Shown here piece after piece: positions 8,560-17,649 of a stretch of DNA of 64,000 nucleotides. Under the pieces are notes generated by a model that saw only the letters and a list, made by a program, of their open reading frames with translations, made no database searches and had not been told where the DNA came from. The DNA is from Halorientalis marina. GTDB taxonomy: Archaea; Halobacteriota; Halobacteria; Halobacteriales; Haloarculaceae. The stretch spans positions 1,860,001 through 1,924,000 of the forward strand of contig NZ_CP095487.1 in assembly GCF_023028345.1 (NCBI RefSeq). Reading direction: 5' to 3'. The position numbers and the translations under genes were made by a program. Every line of letters starts with the position of its first letter. Position 1 is the first letter of the stretch.

Positions 8560-10049
8560 ATGGCGAGTGCGTCGACGACGATGGCGAGCAGGAGCGCGCC
8601 GAGGTACGCGTTCGAGGCGTGGAACGCCCGGAAGGCGGCTCCCTCGGTTCGCTCGCGGTGCAGGCGGATCACCGTCCAGAGGAAGACGGCACCGAGCGCC
8701 GTCGTCGTGGCGGCATAGAGCCAGCCGAGGCTCGTCAACGCCGCGAGCGCCGTCGCCGTCAGCAGCGTCGCGGCCAGCCACAGCAGGATGTGTTTCCGCG
8801 TCGTCGCCTCCCCGCGGACCACCGGCATCATCGGGAACCCCCCCTTCTCGTAGTCGTCCTTGTACGCCAGCGCGAGGTTGTAGAAGTGCGCCGGCGTCCA
8901 GACGAACACGATCCCGGCCAGCGCGAGCCCCGGCAGGCCGATCCCGCCGGTGACGGCCGCCCAGCCGATCAGCGCCGGCAGCGCGCCCGCCGCACCGCCG
9001 ATAACCGTGTTCTGTACGGTGTTGGGTTTCAGCAGGAGCGTGTAGACGATGCTGTAGAACAGAATCGCCGTGACGCCCAGTACCGCGGCCAGCGGGTTCA
9101 ACTGGAGGAAGACCGTCACGGAGACGACCGCCAGCGCGAGGCCGAACGCGACGGCGTTCCGGACCGGAATCTCGTGGGTCGCGACGGGGCGGTCGCTCGT
9201 CCGGTCCATCTCCTTGTCCACGTCGCGCTCCAGAACGTGGTTGAACGTGCCCGACGCGCCGATGGCGAGGACGCCGCCGGAGAGCGTGAACGCGACCGTT
9301 GCGACCGTGAGCGGCGCGCCGGTCGTCGCCGCCAGCGCCATCCCGGCCGAGGCGACGAGACAGAGCAACCACATCAACCGCGGTTTCATCAACCGGAAGT
9401 ACGCGTAGGCGCGCTGACCGAGCGTGGGCGAGTCCCCGGACTCGGCGGAGGCCGCCGATGCCGTCGTGGCGTCGGCTTCGGCGGCCGTGTCGGTCTCGGC
9501 CGTCGCCTCGGCCGCGGTCCCCGGGCCGTGGGGCGTATCGGTACCGGCCGTACCGTCGGGCGCGTCGCCGGTCGAGACGGGCGCGTGCTCGCTGGCGTCC
9601 GCACCCGTCCGGGGTTCGAGGTGCCAGGCGAGCGCGAGCGTCAAGCCGCCGAAGATGCCCATCCCGGCGACGAGGTGGACCATCGGGAAGGGGGCGCTCG
9701 CACCGTTCGTCGCGACAACCGCCCCGATCCCGACCTGGACGCCGTAGAGGGCGACGGAGCCGGCCAGGGCCGCCTTGACGCGACGGGCGACGGTCTCACT
9801 GGTGAAAGCGACAGCGACGGTCCAGAGGGTGAGGACGCCGACCGCGAGTGCGACCACGCGGTGGAGCCAGGCGACGAGCAGGACGGGTTCGGCCAGGGAT
9901 GGTGCCTGCTGGCACAGCGGCCAGGAGCCACAGGCGCTCGTCACGTCCGCCATCGCGGCCGTCGCGCCGACGACCACGAGGAGGTAGATTCCCATCGCGG
10001 TACTGGCGAGCAGGGTCGCGAACCGCGGGCGTGGGATGGAGATGGACAC
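8556..10049 (-). CDS. ctaB: Fusion of CtaA-like half domain and protoheme IX farnesyltransferase (heme O synthase)
   Basis: Residues 1-145 have four hydrophobic helices with the heme-binding histidines of COX15/CtaA (WLHRVVALAVG and FPMVHLVAGMG). A low-complexity Ala/Thr/Asp linker spans roughly 148-212. Residues 215-497 are a complete UbiA-type prenyltransferase: NHVLERDVDKEMDRT supplies the Asp-rich site for farnesyl diphosphate, and DRPVATHEIP follows. CtaB farnesylates heme B to heme O; CtaA oxidises heme O to heme A in a full-length form that has two such halves. The gene leads an operon with the membrane protein at 7879-8559 and is divergent from coxB, a sensible partner. Confidence 0.9.
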   Translation of the reverse strand: MSISIPRPRFATLLASTAMGIYLLVVVGATAAMADVTSACGSWPLCQQAPSLAEPVLLVAWLHRVVALAVGVLTLWTVAVAFTSETVARRVKAALAGSVALYGVQVGIGAVVATNGASAPFPMVHLVAGMGIFGGLTLALAWHLEPRTGADASEHAPVSTGDAPDGTAGTDTPHGPGTAAEATAETDTAAEADATTASAASAESGDSPTLGQRAYAYFRLMKPRLMWLLCLVASAGMALAATTGAPLTVATVAFTLSGGVLAIGASGTFNHVLERDVDKEMDRTSDRPVATHEIPVRNAVAFGLALAVVSVTVFLQLNPLAAVLGVTAILFYSIVYTLLLKPNTVQNTVIGGAAGALPALIGWAAVTGGIGLPGLALAGIVFVWTPAHFYNLALAYKDDYEKGGFPMMPVVRGEATTRKHILLWLAATLLTATALAALTSLGWLYAATTTALGAVFLWTVIRLHRERTEGAAFRAFHASNAYLGALLLAIVVDALAI

Positions 10050-10199
10050 GGTGCTATTCCTCGTTAGATGAACCTTAGACCGGGACCACTTATGCCCCGC
10101 GCTTTGCCCGGCGACACCCGGGTCGTCGCGTCCGCACTGACCCGAATATGTGGGGCCGTACCGAATCCCCGTCGGCCGGTCTGGGCGGACAACAGCAGC

Positions 10200-10206
10200 T
10201 ATTTAT
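10200..10206 (+). promoter_or_regulatory. TATA box of coxB
   Basis: The sequence TATTTAT lies 26 bp before the coxB ATG at 10232, which is the spacing expected for a leaderless or nearly leaderless haloarchaeal transcript. It also disqualifies the longer in-frame starts at 10148 and 10205 of the same frame. Confidence 0.6.
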
Positions 10207-10231
10207 GCGGGAACTCCTAACCGCCGATACG

Positions 10232-10987
10232 ATGAAAGGGAAGCGCGCAGGGCTGACGGCCCTCCTCGGGTTCGCCTTCCTGCTCGTCTTCGTCGAACCG
10301 GTGGCGGCACAGCAGACGAGTTCGACGACGACCGAGCAGCTCATCTGGGGGCTCAACAGCAAACTGTTGTACGTGGCGGTGCCCATCACGATCCTCGTCG
10401 AGGGGATCCTGATCTACACCGTCTGGAAGTTCAGCAAGAGCGACGAGGCCAAACCGACGAAGGAGAACCGCCGGCTGGAAATCACGTGGACCGTCGCGAC
10501 CGCCGTCATTCTCCTCTTCGTCGGCGCCGCGGCCTACCAGGTGCTGGGCAGCCCGTACGTGAGTGCCAGTTCCACCCAGGAACTCGACACCGAACAGGAA
10601 CCGATGGAGATCAAGGTCATCGGCCAGCGCTACAACTGGCAGTTCCACTACCCCGAACAGGACATCAATTCGACCAACACGCTGGTGATGCCCAGTGATC
10701 GGCCAGTGGAGTTGAACGTAACCTCGAAGGACTGGCTCCACGCCGTCCACGTTCCCGGCATGGGACTCAAACAGGACGCCTTCCCGGGCCAGTGGAACCA
10801 GGTCCTCACCGAGGCACAGGAGACCGGCGAATACCAGCTCTACTGTGCGGAGTACTGTGGCTCGGGCCACTCCGCGATGCTCGGCTCCGTCGAAGTCCGG
10901 AGCGAAGAGGAGTTCCAGCAGTGGGTCGACGAACAGCAGAGTTCGGGCAGTTCGGGCAACAGTTCGACGAACAGCTCCAGCAACTGA
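10232..10987 (+). CDS. coxB: Cytochrome c oxidase subunit II (CuA)
   Basis: Subunit II accepts electrons from a blue copper protein through the binuclear CuA centre. The 251-residue protein has a signal peptide (to about residue 26, ending AAQQ), two membrane helices (about 45-65 and 85-105) and a cupredoxin domain with H170, C205, C209, H213 and M216 (CAEYCGSGHSAM). The tail is Ser/Asn/Gly-rich. No subunit I or III lies beside it, so the rest of this oxidase is encoded elsewhere; the neighbouring divergent ctaB operon provides its heme. It is distinct from the CuA-halocyanin fusion at 60046. Confidence 0.95.
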   Translation: MKGKRAGLTALLGFAFLLVFVEPVAAQQTSSTTTEQLIWGLNSKLLYVAVPITILVEGILIYTVWKFSKSDEAKPTKENRRLEITWTVATAVILLFVGAAAYQVLGSPYVSASSTQELDTEQEPMEIKVIGQRYNWQFHYPEQDINSTNTLVMPSDRPVELNVTSKDWLHAVHVPGMGLKQDAFPGQWNQVLTEAQETGEYQLYCAEYCGSGHSAMLGSVEVRSEEEFQQWVDEQQSSGSSGNSSTNSSSN

Positions 10988-11010
10988 CTCACGTCGACTC
11001 ACCCCCACTA

Positions 11011-11016
11011 TTTTTT
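11011..11016 (+). terminator. Oligo-T terminator after coxB
   Basis: Six T residues lie 24 bp after the coxB stop and before the maoC-like start. Archaeal RNA polymerase terminates at such T runs without a hairpin. Their closeness to the next ATG (23 bp) means they could also overlap that gene's promoter. Confidence 0.4.
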
Positions 11017-11038
11017 CCGTTCACCCCGTCGCAGGGGT

Positions 11039-11494
11039 ATGTCCGACGACCGTCCGTACTTCGAAGACATCGATATCGGTGAGACCCGCTCGTTCGGGGA
11101 CTACCACGTCACCGAGGCCGAGGTCCTGGAGTTCGCCGAGCAGTACGACCCACAGCCGTTCCACACGGACGAGGAGGCGGCACGAGAGTCGATGTTCGGC
11201 GGGCTCGTCGCGAGCGGCTGGCACACGGCCGCGATGACGATGCGGATGCTCGTCGACAACTACCTCAACGAGTCGCGGGCGCTGGGCGCTGTCGGCGTGG
11301 ACGAACTCCGCTGGTCCCAGCCCGTCAGGCCGGACGAGACGCTGTCGGTCGAGACGGAGGTCGTCGACAAGGAGCCATGGGGTGACGCCCAGGGGATGGG
11401 TGTCGTCCACAGCAGGGCACGCACCACGAACCAGGAGGACACGACGAAGATGACCTTCGTCGGGCTCTTGCTCTTTCCGATGGCGGACCCCTGA
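11039..11494 (+). CDS. MaoC-like (R)-specific enoyl-CoA hydratase / hot-dog dehydratase
   Basis: The 151-residue single hot-dog protein carries the hydratase-2 motif YDPQPFHTDEEAA, in which Asp and His form the catalytic pair, followed by GGLVASGWHTAAM, as in MaoC proteins. The start ATG is at 11039 and the length is typical of the single-domain family. It would hydrate short enoyl-CoA thioesters in fatty-acid or polyhydroxyalkanoate metabolism, or mesaconyl-type thioesters; the precise substrate cannot be read from sequence. Confidence 0.85.
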   Translation: MSDDRPYFEDIDIGETRSFGDYHVTEAEVLEFAEQYDPQPFHTDEEAARESMFGGLVASGWHTAAMTMRMLVDNYLNESRALGAVGVDELRWSQPVRPDETLSVETEVVDKEPWGDAQGMGVVHSRARTTNQEDTTKMTFVGLLLFPMADP

Positions 11495-11529
11495 GATCGG
11501 GGCGCCCACGCTGTCGCTGTCCGCGTCTC

Positions 11530-12300
11530 TCAGACGTGGGCCTTCGGCATGAGGTCCTCGAAGGGCTGGTCGTCGAGCCAGCCGGCCAACTCGACGAGAT
11601 GGTCGCAGGCGGCCTCGAACAGCTCTTCACCGACCTCCGGCGAGGCGTCCGTCTGGTCGCCCAGGACGCCGTTTTCGGTGTTGTCGATGGAGTCGTAGAA
11701 GGTCCGAGCGCCGTGGACGCGGCCCGCGTCCGCGTCGAAGTCGACGAGGCCGCCGTCGCGGGCGTCCTCGATGCGGTCCTCGCGGACGAGGTCGGGTTCG
11801 AGGTGCCAGACCAGCGAGGTCTCCTTCGGGCCGCCGTGTGGCCCCGGCGTCTCGAAGACCTCCTCGATCAGGTCGGTGATGCTCTCGTCCCACATCCACT
11901 CGATGGCGTAACAGTCGCCGGCGTCGCGGAGGCGACGACCGACCTCCCGGAGGTGCTCGACGTTGCCGCCGTGGGCGTTGACGAAGATCACGCGGTCGAT
12001 GCCGTGGGAGGTGAGGTTCCGGGTGAAGCTCTCGACGTAGTCCCGGAAGACGGGCGCGTCGACCCACATCGTCCCGTGGAACTGTCGGTGGTGGGGTGAG
12101 ACGCCGATGTCGACAGTGGGAGTACAGAGGAACCCGGTCCGGCGCGCGGCGGCCCGGGCGAACCCCTCCGCGATGATGGCGTCGGTCGCCTCGGGCAGGT
12201 GTGGCCCGTGCTGTTCGGTCGACCCCAGCGGGACGAACGCCAGCGACTCGTCCGCGAAGTACTCTCCGAGTTCCGGCCAGGTCCGATCAGCGAGTAACAT
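11530..12300 (-). CDS. Creatininase-family amidohydrolase (ArfB-like)
   Basis: The 256-residue protein shows the family metal ligands: LGSTEQHGPHLPEATDA near residue 27 (Glu and His), the DIGVSPHHRQFHGTMW segment and VNAHGGNVEHL near 117, with a late Glu in GGPKETSLVWHL. Archaeal members include ArfB, the formamide hydrolase acting on the F420/riboflavin precursor made by GTP cyclohydrolase III. Nothing in the surroundings confirms that pathway, so I assign only the family. It is convergent with the MaoC gene. Confidence 0.82.
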   Translation of the reverse strand: MLLADRTWPELGEYFADESLAFVPLGSTEQHGPHLPEATDAIIAEGFARAAARRTGFLCTPTVDIGVSPHHRQFHGTMWVDAPVFRDYVESFTRNLTSHGIDRVIFVNAHGGNVEHLREVGRRLRDAGDCYAIEWMWDESITDLIEEVFETPGPHGGPKETSLVWHLEPDLVREDRIEDARDGGLVDFDADAGRVHGARTFYDSIDNTENGVLGDQTDASPEVGEELFEAACDHLVELAGWLDDQPFEDLMPKAHV

Positions 12301-12356
12301 TACCCGACTCCAGGCGCCCGAGCCGTATCAATCCAGCCACTCTCGCCCACACCCGG

Positions 12357-12617
12357 TCAGTCCCCGCGTGCGGACAGCGCCGTGGCGTCGACCTCGCCGG
12401 CGAGGTACTGCCGACCGAGGTCCGTCGTCCGGTACACCGTCTCCTCGCTCACCGCCTCGACCAGTCCCTGCTCGACGAGTTCGTCACAGCGGCGCTCGAC
12501 GTACCCCAGATGCATCCCCAGTCTGTTCGCGACGAGCGGGAGATACTCCGGCCGCTGCTCGTGTAGCTCCGAGAGGATCTCCTCGTCGGCCGGCCGCATC
12601 CAGTTCGGTCGCCCCAT
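12357..12617 (-). CDS. Winged-helix transcriptional regulator (phi-H repressor-like)
   Basis: An 86-residue protein that is one winged helix: MRPADEEILSELHEQRP (helix 1), LPLVANRLGMHLGYVERRCDELVEQGLV (helix-turn-helix) and VYRTTDLGRQYL (wing). I take the ATG at 12617 because a TATA-like TTATATG on the minus strand (about 12643-12649) predicts a transcript starting near 12620; an in-frame ATG at 12638 would lie upstream of that start. It stands alone between two convergent or divergent genes, and a palindrome over its promoter suggests it regulates itself. Confidence 0.8.
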   Translation of the reverse strand: MGRPNWMRPADEEILSELHEQRPEYLPLVANRLGMHLGYVERRCDELVEQGLVEAVSEETVYRTTDLGRQYLAGEVDATALSARGD

Positions 12618-12618
12618 A

Positions 12619-12649
12619 GTCACCGTTTCATGGGTCATGGTGACATATA
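12619..12649 (-). promoter_or_regulatory. Promoter and candidate autoregulatory operator of the winged-helix gene
   Basis: The arms GTCACC (12619-12624) and GGTGAC (12639-12644) form an exact 6-bp inverted repeat spaced by 14 bp. They sit between, and touch, the predicted TATA box (minus strand TTATATG, 12643-12649) and the predicted transcription start. A dimeric winged-helix protein bound there would block TBP or polymerase. Binding is inferred. Confidence 0.45.
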
Positions 12650-12702
12650 ACAGCATCGCCGAACGTGACCGTTGCTGTCACGCCGAACCGGGAAACGCGG
12701 CG

Positions 12703-13467
12703 TCAGCAGAGGTTCGCGGTCGTGTAGACGCTGCCGTCCTGGGTGACCTCGACGCCGACGCCGATGCGCTCGGCGTTATCCCAGGAGAGTCGGTCGCGTT
12801 TGGCCCGGTCGGCCCACCACTCGCGGACGATCTGGTCCGCGACCTGTGATTCGTTCTCGTTGAACCGTGGGTTGGCCTGACTGCCGTACGCGCGGCCGGC
12901 GCTGGCTTCGCCGATGACTTCGAGCTGGTTCCCGTCGGCGTCGACGATGAACGTCTCCGCCTCGTTGGAGAAGGTACACGAGCTGTACAGCCCGAAATCC
13001 CGGTAGCGGTCGGCACTGCTGTTCCCGTCGAGGAAGTTCCGGACCTTCCCGGCGTCCGCCATGGCGATGCTGTGAGTCGTCGCCATCGCGTCGAGCCGGT
13101 CGACGGTGTTACCGTCGGCCTGTAGCGGGGAGAGCCCGGCCCGCTCCCGGCGGTCGTTGATGCGGTCTTTCACCAGCGCCGCGATACGGTTCTCGTCGAA
13201 CCGGCGGTACGAGACCGTCGTCCGCTCGGCGAGCGTCACCGTCGGGCTCGGCCCGCCGGGACCGACAGCAGTCGGCGGGGCTTCGGGGAACGGCGTCGGA
13301 CTGCTCGTCGTCTCGTTGGGGAGCGGTGTCGCGTCGCCGCCGGTCTCGTTCCCGTCGGCGGTCTGGCCGCTCACGGGGCCACCCATCTGCATACCGATGA
13401 GGATGCCCACCCCCATCGACGAGAGGATGATGACGCCCAGCACACCAAGTGCCGTTTTGTTTACCAT
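12703..13467 (-). CDS. Membrane-anchored CAP-domain (SCP/PR1-like) protein
   Basis: The 254-residue protein begins with an anchor (TALGVLGVIILSSMGVGILIGM) and a Thr/Pro/Gly-rich stalk up to about residue 80. The remainder fits a CAP domain: LVKDRINDRRERAGLSPL, DAMATTHSIAMADAGK, then DQIVREWWADRAKRDRLSWDNAERIGVGV. Two cysteines (in SSCTF and at the terminal ANLC) could form a disulfide outside the cell. CAP domains in archaea and bacteria have unclear functions. The gene is divergent from the citE-like gene. Confidence 0.8.
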   Translation of the reverse strand: MVNKTALGVLGVIILSSMGVGILIGMQMGGPVSGQTADGNETGGDATPLPNETTSSPTPFPEAPPTAVGPGGPSPTVTLAERTTVSYRRFDENRIAALVKDRINDRRERAGLSPLQADGNTVDRLDAMATTHSIAMADAGKVRNFLDGNSSADRYRDFGLYSSCTFSNEAETFIVDADGNQLEVIGEASAGRAYGSQANPRFNENESQVADQIVREWWADRAKRDRLSWDNAERIGVGVEVTQDGSVYTTANLC

Positions 13468-13606
13468 ACCACGAGGGTTAACCCAACTGGTAAATCAATG
13501 TTGGGTGGAGTACGGCTCGCCGTGTCGTCGTGTGCCGTCGACGGCCGGGGGGCGTGACTCGCCGCGCCCCCGAAGGCACAAATCCCTGGCGGTGCATCCC
13601 CACGCC

Positions 13607-14458
13607 ATGGCTCGCAGAAGCGTCCTCTTCTCGCCGGGCGACCGGCCCGAACTCATGCGGAAAGCTCCCGACAGCGGGGCCGACGTGGTCGTGTTCGACC
13701 TCGAAGACGCCGTCGTGCCGGACGCCAAGGCCGACGCACGGGCGGCCGTCGCCGAGGTGCTGACCGACCCCGACTTCGACCCCGACGCCGAGGTCTGTGT
13801 CCGCGTGAACCCGACCGGCATCGCGGCCGACGACGACCTCGGCGCAGTGCTGGCCGGCGACCCCAGACTCGACAGCGTCATGCTCCCGAAGGTCGCGGCG
13901 GCCGACGACGTGCAGTCCCTCCACGCACTGCTCGACGAACACGGCCGGTCCCTCCCAATCGTCGCTCTCGTCGAGTCCGCCGCGGGCGTCCTCAACGCGG
14001 AATCCATCGCGGCCGCGGACGCGACCGACGCCGTCGCCTTCGGCGCCGAGGACCTCGCCGCCGACCTCGGCGCCACTCGGACCGACGACGGGACCGAGGT
14101 ACTGTACGCCCGCGAACACGTCGTGCTCGCGGCAAGCGCCGCCGGCGTCGACGCCATCGACACCATCCACGCCGACTTCGAAGACGAGTCGGGCCTCGCC
14201 GACGAGACCGACTTCGCGCTCGAACTCGGCTACGACGGCAAGATGGCGATCCACCCGGCGCAGGTCCCGGTCATCAACGACGCGTTCACACCCGCGCCCG
14301 AGCGGGTCGAGTGGGCGGAGCGGGTCCTCGACGCGAAAGCCGAGGCCGACGCCGAGGGCCGCGGCGTCTTCCGTGTGGACGGGGAGATGATCGACGCCCC
14401 GCTGATCGCACAGGCCGAGCGCGTCCTCGAACGGGCGCGAGCTGCTGGCGAGCGGTAA
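13607..14458 (+). CDS. HpcH/HpaI aldolase, CitE-like (malyl-CoA or methylmalyl-CoA lyase type)
   Basis: A 283-residue TIM-barrel protein. [19 protein letters not shown] and [12 protein letters not shown] open the family domain; [17 protein letters not shown] carries the Mg-binding Glu, [11 protein letters not shown] the second acid, and [16 protein letters not shown] the acyl-CoA end. Family members cleave citramalyl-, malyl- or beta-methylmalyl-CoA. No citrate lyase alpha or gamma subunit is near, so it is not part of a classic citrate lyase complex. I begin at ATG 13607 (MARRSVLF). Confidence 0.85.
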   Translation: MARRSVLFSPGDRPELMRKAPDSGADVVVFDLEDAVVPDAKADARAAVAEVLTDPDFDPDAEVCVRVNPTGIAADDDLGAVLAGDPRLDSVMLPKVAAADDVQSLHALLDEHGRSLPIVALVESAAGVLNAESIAAADATDAVAFGAEDLAADLGATRTDDGTEVLYAREHVVLAASAAGVDAIDTIHADFEDESGLADETDFALELGYDGKMAIHPAQVPVINDAFTPAPERVEWAERVLDAKAEADAEGRGVFRVDGEMIDAPLIAQAERVLERARAAGER

Positions 14459-14552
14459 ATCCTCCCACGGCGGAACCGCCACGCAGGCCGGTCCTGCCTG
14501 CCTGACACGGATCGGGAGTACGTTTATCCCCGCCGTCACCGATGTGGGGGGC

Positions 14553-15812
14553 ATGTCCGAGGACGTGAACCCGTTCGAGAGTCTGCAAGAGCAGATCGAC
14601 GACGCCGCGGCGTACCTCGACGTCGGACCGGACGTGCTCGAACGACTGAAACGGCCCGAGCGGGTCCTCGAGACGAACCTCTCCGTCGAACTCGACGACG
14701 GCTCCATCGAACTCTTCGAGGCCTACCGGTCGCAGTTCAACGGCGACCGCGGCCCGTACAAGGGCGGGATCAGGTACCACCCGAACGTCTCCCGGGACGA
14801 GGTGAAGGCCCTCTCGGGGTGGATGGTCTACAAGTGTGCCGTCGTGGACATTCCCTACGGCGGCGGGAAGGGGGGAATCGTCGTCGACCCGCGAGAGTAC
14901 TCCGCGAGCGAACTGGAGCGGCTCACCCGGTCGTACGCGAAGGAACTCCGGCCGCTGATCGGGCCGGACAAGGACATCCCCGCGCCCGACGTGAACACCG
15001 GCCAGCGGGAGATGAACTGGATCAAAGACACCTACGAGACCCTGGAGAACACGACCGCGCCGGGGACGATTACGGGGAAAGCACTCACGAGCGGCGGGAG
15101 CGAGGGCCGCGTCGAAGCGACGGGCCGGTCGGTCATGCTGACCGCGCGCGAGGCCTTCGAGTACCTCGGGAAAGACATCGCCGAGGCCACCGTCGCCGTC
15201 CAGGGGTTCGGGAACGCCGGGTCGGTCGCCGCGGAACTGATCGCGGACGACCTGGGTGCGAGCGTCGTCGCCGTCTCGGACTCCTCGGGCGCGGTCTACG
15301 ACCCGGCTGGGCTGGACGTGGCGGCGGCCAAAGCCCACAAGATGGAGACGGGCGCGCTGACCGGCTTCGACGGCGCCGAGTCCGAACTTACGAACCGGGA
15401 ACTGCTCACCCTCGACGCCGACCTGGTGATTCCGGCGGCACTCGAAAACGCCATCGACGAGGACATCGCCGAGGACGTGCGCACGGACATGATCGTCGAG
15501 GCGGCGAACGGGCCGCTCACGCCGGACGCCGACGACGTGCTGACCGACCGCGACGTGGCGGTGTTCCCCGACGTGCTGGCGAACGCCGGCGGTGTCACGG
15601 TCTCCTACTTCGAGTGGGTGCAGAACCGACAACGGTTCAACTGGACCGAACAGCGGGTCAACGACGAACTCGAACGCGTAATCACGGAGGCCTTCGACGG
15701 TCTCACCGACGCCTACGAGGCGCGTGACCTCCCGAGCTACCGGACGGCGGCCTACGTCGTCGCGATACAGCGCGTCGCGAAGGCCGCCGACGAGAGTGGC
15801 GTCTTCCCCTGA
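14553..15812 (+). CDS. gdhA: Glutamate dehydrogenase
   Basis: This enzyme interconverts glutamate with 2-oxoglutarate and ammonia. The 419-residue protein has the substrate-binding [22 protein letters not shown] block, the catalytic lysine in [18 protein letters not shown], and the dinucleotide-binding [15 protein letters not shown]. It follows the hexameric class I family length. ATG 14553 (MSEDVNP) is preferred to the GTG at 14544 because the family starts there. TTTATCC about 30 bp upstream is a likely TATA box. Cofactor preference cannot be read with confidence. Confidence 0.94.
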   Translation: MSEDVNPFESLQEQIDDAAAYLDVGPDVLERLKRPERVLETNLSVELDDGSIELFEAYRSQFNGDRGPYKGGIRYHPNVSRDEVKALSGWMVYKCAVVDIPYGGGKGGIVVDPREYSASELERLTRSYAKELRPLIGPDKDIPAPDVNTGQREMNWIKDTYETLENTTAPGTITGKALTSGGSEGRVEATGRSVMLTAREAFEYLGKDIAEATVAVQGFGNAGSVAAELIADDLGASVVAVSDSSGAVYDPAGLDVAAAKAHKMETGALTGFDGAESELTNRELLTLDADLVIPAALENAIDEDIAEDVRTDMIVEAANGPLTPDADDVLTDRDVAVFPDVLANAGGVTVSYFEWVQNRQRFNWTEQRVNDELERVITEAFDGLTDAYEARDLPSYRTAAYVVAIQRVAKAADESGVFP

Positions 15813-15826
15813 GGGCTGCGCGTCTC

Positions 15827-16279
15827 TCAGGGCGTCTCGGTGTCGGCGCCGATGTGAACGACGAACACCGGGACCGTCGCGGATTCGACGACGCGCCGGG
15901 TGACGCTCCCGAGTCTGACTCGTCGCTCGTGGTCCGCCTCGCCGTGGGTCCCCACGACGATCACGTCCACGTCGTTGCCCTGCGCGTGCTGGACGATGAC
16001 CTCGGACGGAATCCCCTCGCGGACCGCGGTCGTCGCCGTCTCCACGCCGAGTTCGTCGGCTCGCATCTCGACCTCCGCGACCGCGCGCTCGCCTTTCTTG
16101 TGTAACGTCTCCTCGGCCTCGTCCCGTCGCTCGGGGGGAAGCCCGCCGTACTGGCGCTCGTCGACGACGTAGAGCGCGTGAACGGCGGCGTCGTGGCGAT
16201 CCGCGAGGTCGAGCGCGTGTTTCATCGTCTCGGTCGTCGCCTCGCTCCCGTCGGTCGGTATCAGAACTCTGTCGTACAT
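15827..16279 (-). CDS. Universal stress protein (UspA family)
   Basis: A 150-residue single USP domain: MYDRVLIPTDGSEATTETMKHAL at the start, and the nucleotide-binding stretch VVGTHGEADHERRVRLGSVTRRVVESATVPVFVV near the end. The usual G-x2-G-x9-G(S/T) is present in altered form (GTHGE, then LGSV). I start at ATG 16279; the upstream in-frame region is not family-like. It is convergent with gdhA. Confidence 0.9.
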   Translation of the reverse strand: MYDRVLIPTDGSEATTETMKHALDLADRHDAAVHALYVVDERQYGGLPPERRDEAEETLHKKGERAVAEVEMRADELGVETATTAVREGIPSEVIVQHAQGNDVDVIVVGTHGEADHERRVRLGSVTRRVVESATVPVFVVHIGADTETP

Positions 16280-16400
16280 ATTCGGACGTTCGATACACAC
16301 CACCTTCAACGGGCCCTCGGTTCCCAGGGAGTGATAACGGAACTTCCCGTCGTGGACGGTCACCGCGGGGGTTTTCACCGCGCCGCCCCTACTTTGGGCA

Positions 16401-16880
16401 ATGCCAGTCTTTCAGCGGGAGGTCCGGGTCGCGGCACCGTTCGACGAGGTGTGGGAGTTTCATTCACAGATCAGCGGGCTGGAGGCACTCACGCCGGGAT
16501 GGATGAACCTCGAAATCGAATCCGTGACCGGGCCGGACGGCGACCCGGACCCGGACGTGCTCGACGCCGGGTCCCGCGCGGAGTCCTCGATGCGGCCCTT
16601 CGGCGTCGGCCCCCGCCAGGGGTGGACCTCCGTGATCGTCGAGCGCGAGGAGGGCGACGGGAGCGCGCACTTCGTCGACGAGATGGAGGGCGGCCCCTTC
16701 CGGCACTGGCGCCACACCCACCGCTTCTTCGCGGACGGCGACGAGACGGTCGTCAACGACCGCGTGGAGTACCGGCTTCCGCTCGGTCCCATCGGCGACG
16801 CCCTCGGCCCGCTGGCGGTGATCGGTCTCGACCCGATGTTCAGATACCGCCACCGGAAGACGAAGGAAATCCTGGAGTAG
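16401..16880 (+). CDS. SRPBCC (START-like) family protein
   Basis: The 159-residue protein follows the polyketide cyclase/SRPBCC pattern: VFQREVRVAAPFDEVWEFHSQ at the start, an FVDEMEGGPFRHWRHTHRFF central block and the long C-terminal helix FRYRHRKTKEILE. These helix-grip proteins bind hydrophobic ligands in one pocket. Ligand and role are unknown. It is divergent from the UspA gene, with a spacer of 121 bp that holds both promoters. Confidence 0.82.
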   Translation: MPVFQREVRVAAPFDEVWEFHSQISGLEALTPGWMNLEIESVTGPDGDPDPDVLDAGSRAESSMRPFGVGPRQGWTSVIVEREEGDGSAHFVDEMEGGPFRHWRHTHRFFADGDETVVNDRVEYRLPLGPIGDALGPLAVIGLDPMFRYRHRKTKEILE

Positions 16881-16914
16881 CGTCGCGTCGCCCCTCGTCC
16901 CTGCCCGGTGTTCG

Positions 16915-17649
16915 TCAGGCCAGCCGAATCGACTCGATCATGTGGGTTCTGAGTGCCTCCACCGTATCGGGACAGTCATCGGCTGCTCCCTGGAACCCGA
17001 GTGAGACCGACGACGCGCCGCTCTGCGTCGGGTAGACGACGATCGTGGTTCCGATCCTGTCGAACGTGAACGAGCGCGCGCCGTCCGGCTGGAGGTCGTA
17101 CTCGCTCGTCGTCTCCTCGTACTGTTCCGCCAGGGACTCGGTGATGTCGGACACACTGCTCGTGGTCTCCCAGTGCGAAGCGGATACGGTCGTGTACGAC
17201 CCGCTGTCGGTCTGGTAATTGAACGAGACGCCGCCCGCCGTCACGACCTGGGCGAAACCCGGCGCGTCCACGGCGAACGCCGGGTACTGCTGGTCCGGGT
17301 ACGAGACGGTGTACTCGCTGTAAGAGAACGGCGGCGACGGACAGCCGCTCGGCGTCGTGCCACCGCTGCTCCCGTCGCCGCCACCACCGCCGCCGTCACT
17401 GTCCCCGTTCTCGCCACCGCTTCCGCCACCGTCGCCACCGTCGCCGTTCGAGCCGTCGCCGTTCGCACCGTCGTCTCCCGAGCCGTCGTCTCCGGACTCG
17501 TCGTCCGTCGAGCCGTCGTCGCCGCCACCGCCGCTACACCCTGCGAGCGCGATACCGGCCGCGGCACCCAGCGTACCGAGGACGGCGCGCCGGGAGCGTG
17601 ATGGTTGCTGTCCGTACCGACTCGCCTCCCCTGCATTTTCTTTCCGCAT
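16915..17649 (-). CDS. Tat-exported lipoprotein with Gly/Asp/Ser linker
   Basis: The 244-residue protein has a twin-arginine signal (SRSRRAVLGTLGAAAGIALAGC) ending in a lipobox, then about 65 residues of almost only Gly, Asp, Ser, Asn and Glu, and a 140-residue globular domain from CPSPPFSYSEYTVSY onward with a late Cys in DDCPDTVEALR. Such linkers are common spacers on haloarchaeal surface lipoproteins. The globular part resembles no family that I can name. Confidence 0.8.
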   Translation of the reverse strand: MRKENAGEASRYGQQPSRSRRAVLGTLGAAAGIALAGCSGGGGDDGSTDDESGDDGSGDDGANGDGSNGDGGDGGGSGGENGDSDGGGGGGDGSSGGTTPSGCPSPPFSYSEYTVSYPDQQYPAFAVDAPGFAQVVTAGGVSFNYQTDSGSYTTVSASHWETTSSVSDITESLAEQYEETTSEYDLQPDGARSFTFDRIGTTIVVYPTQSGASSVSLGFQGAADDCPDTVEALRTHMIESIRLA

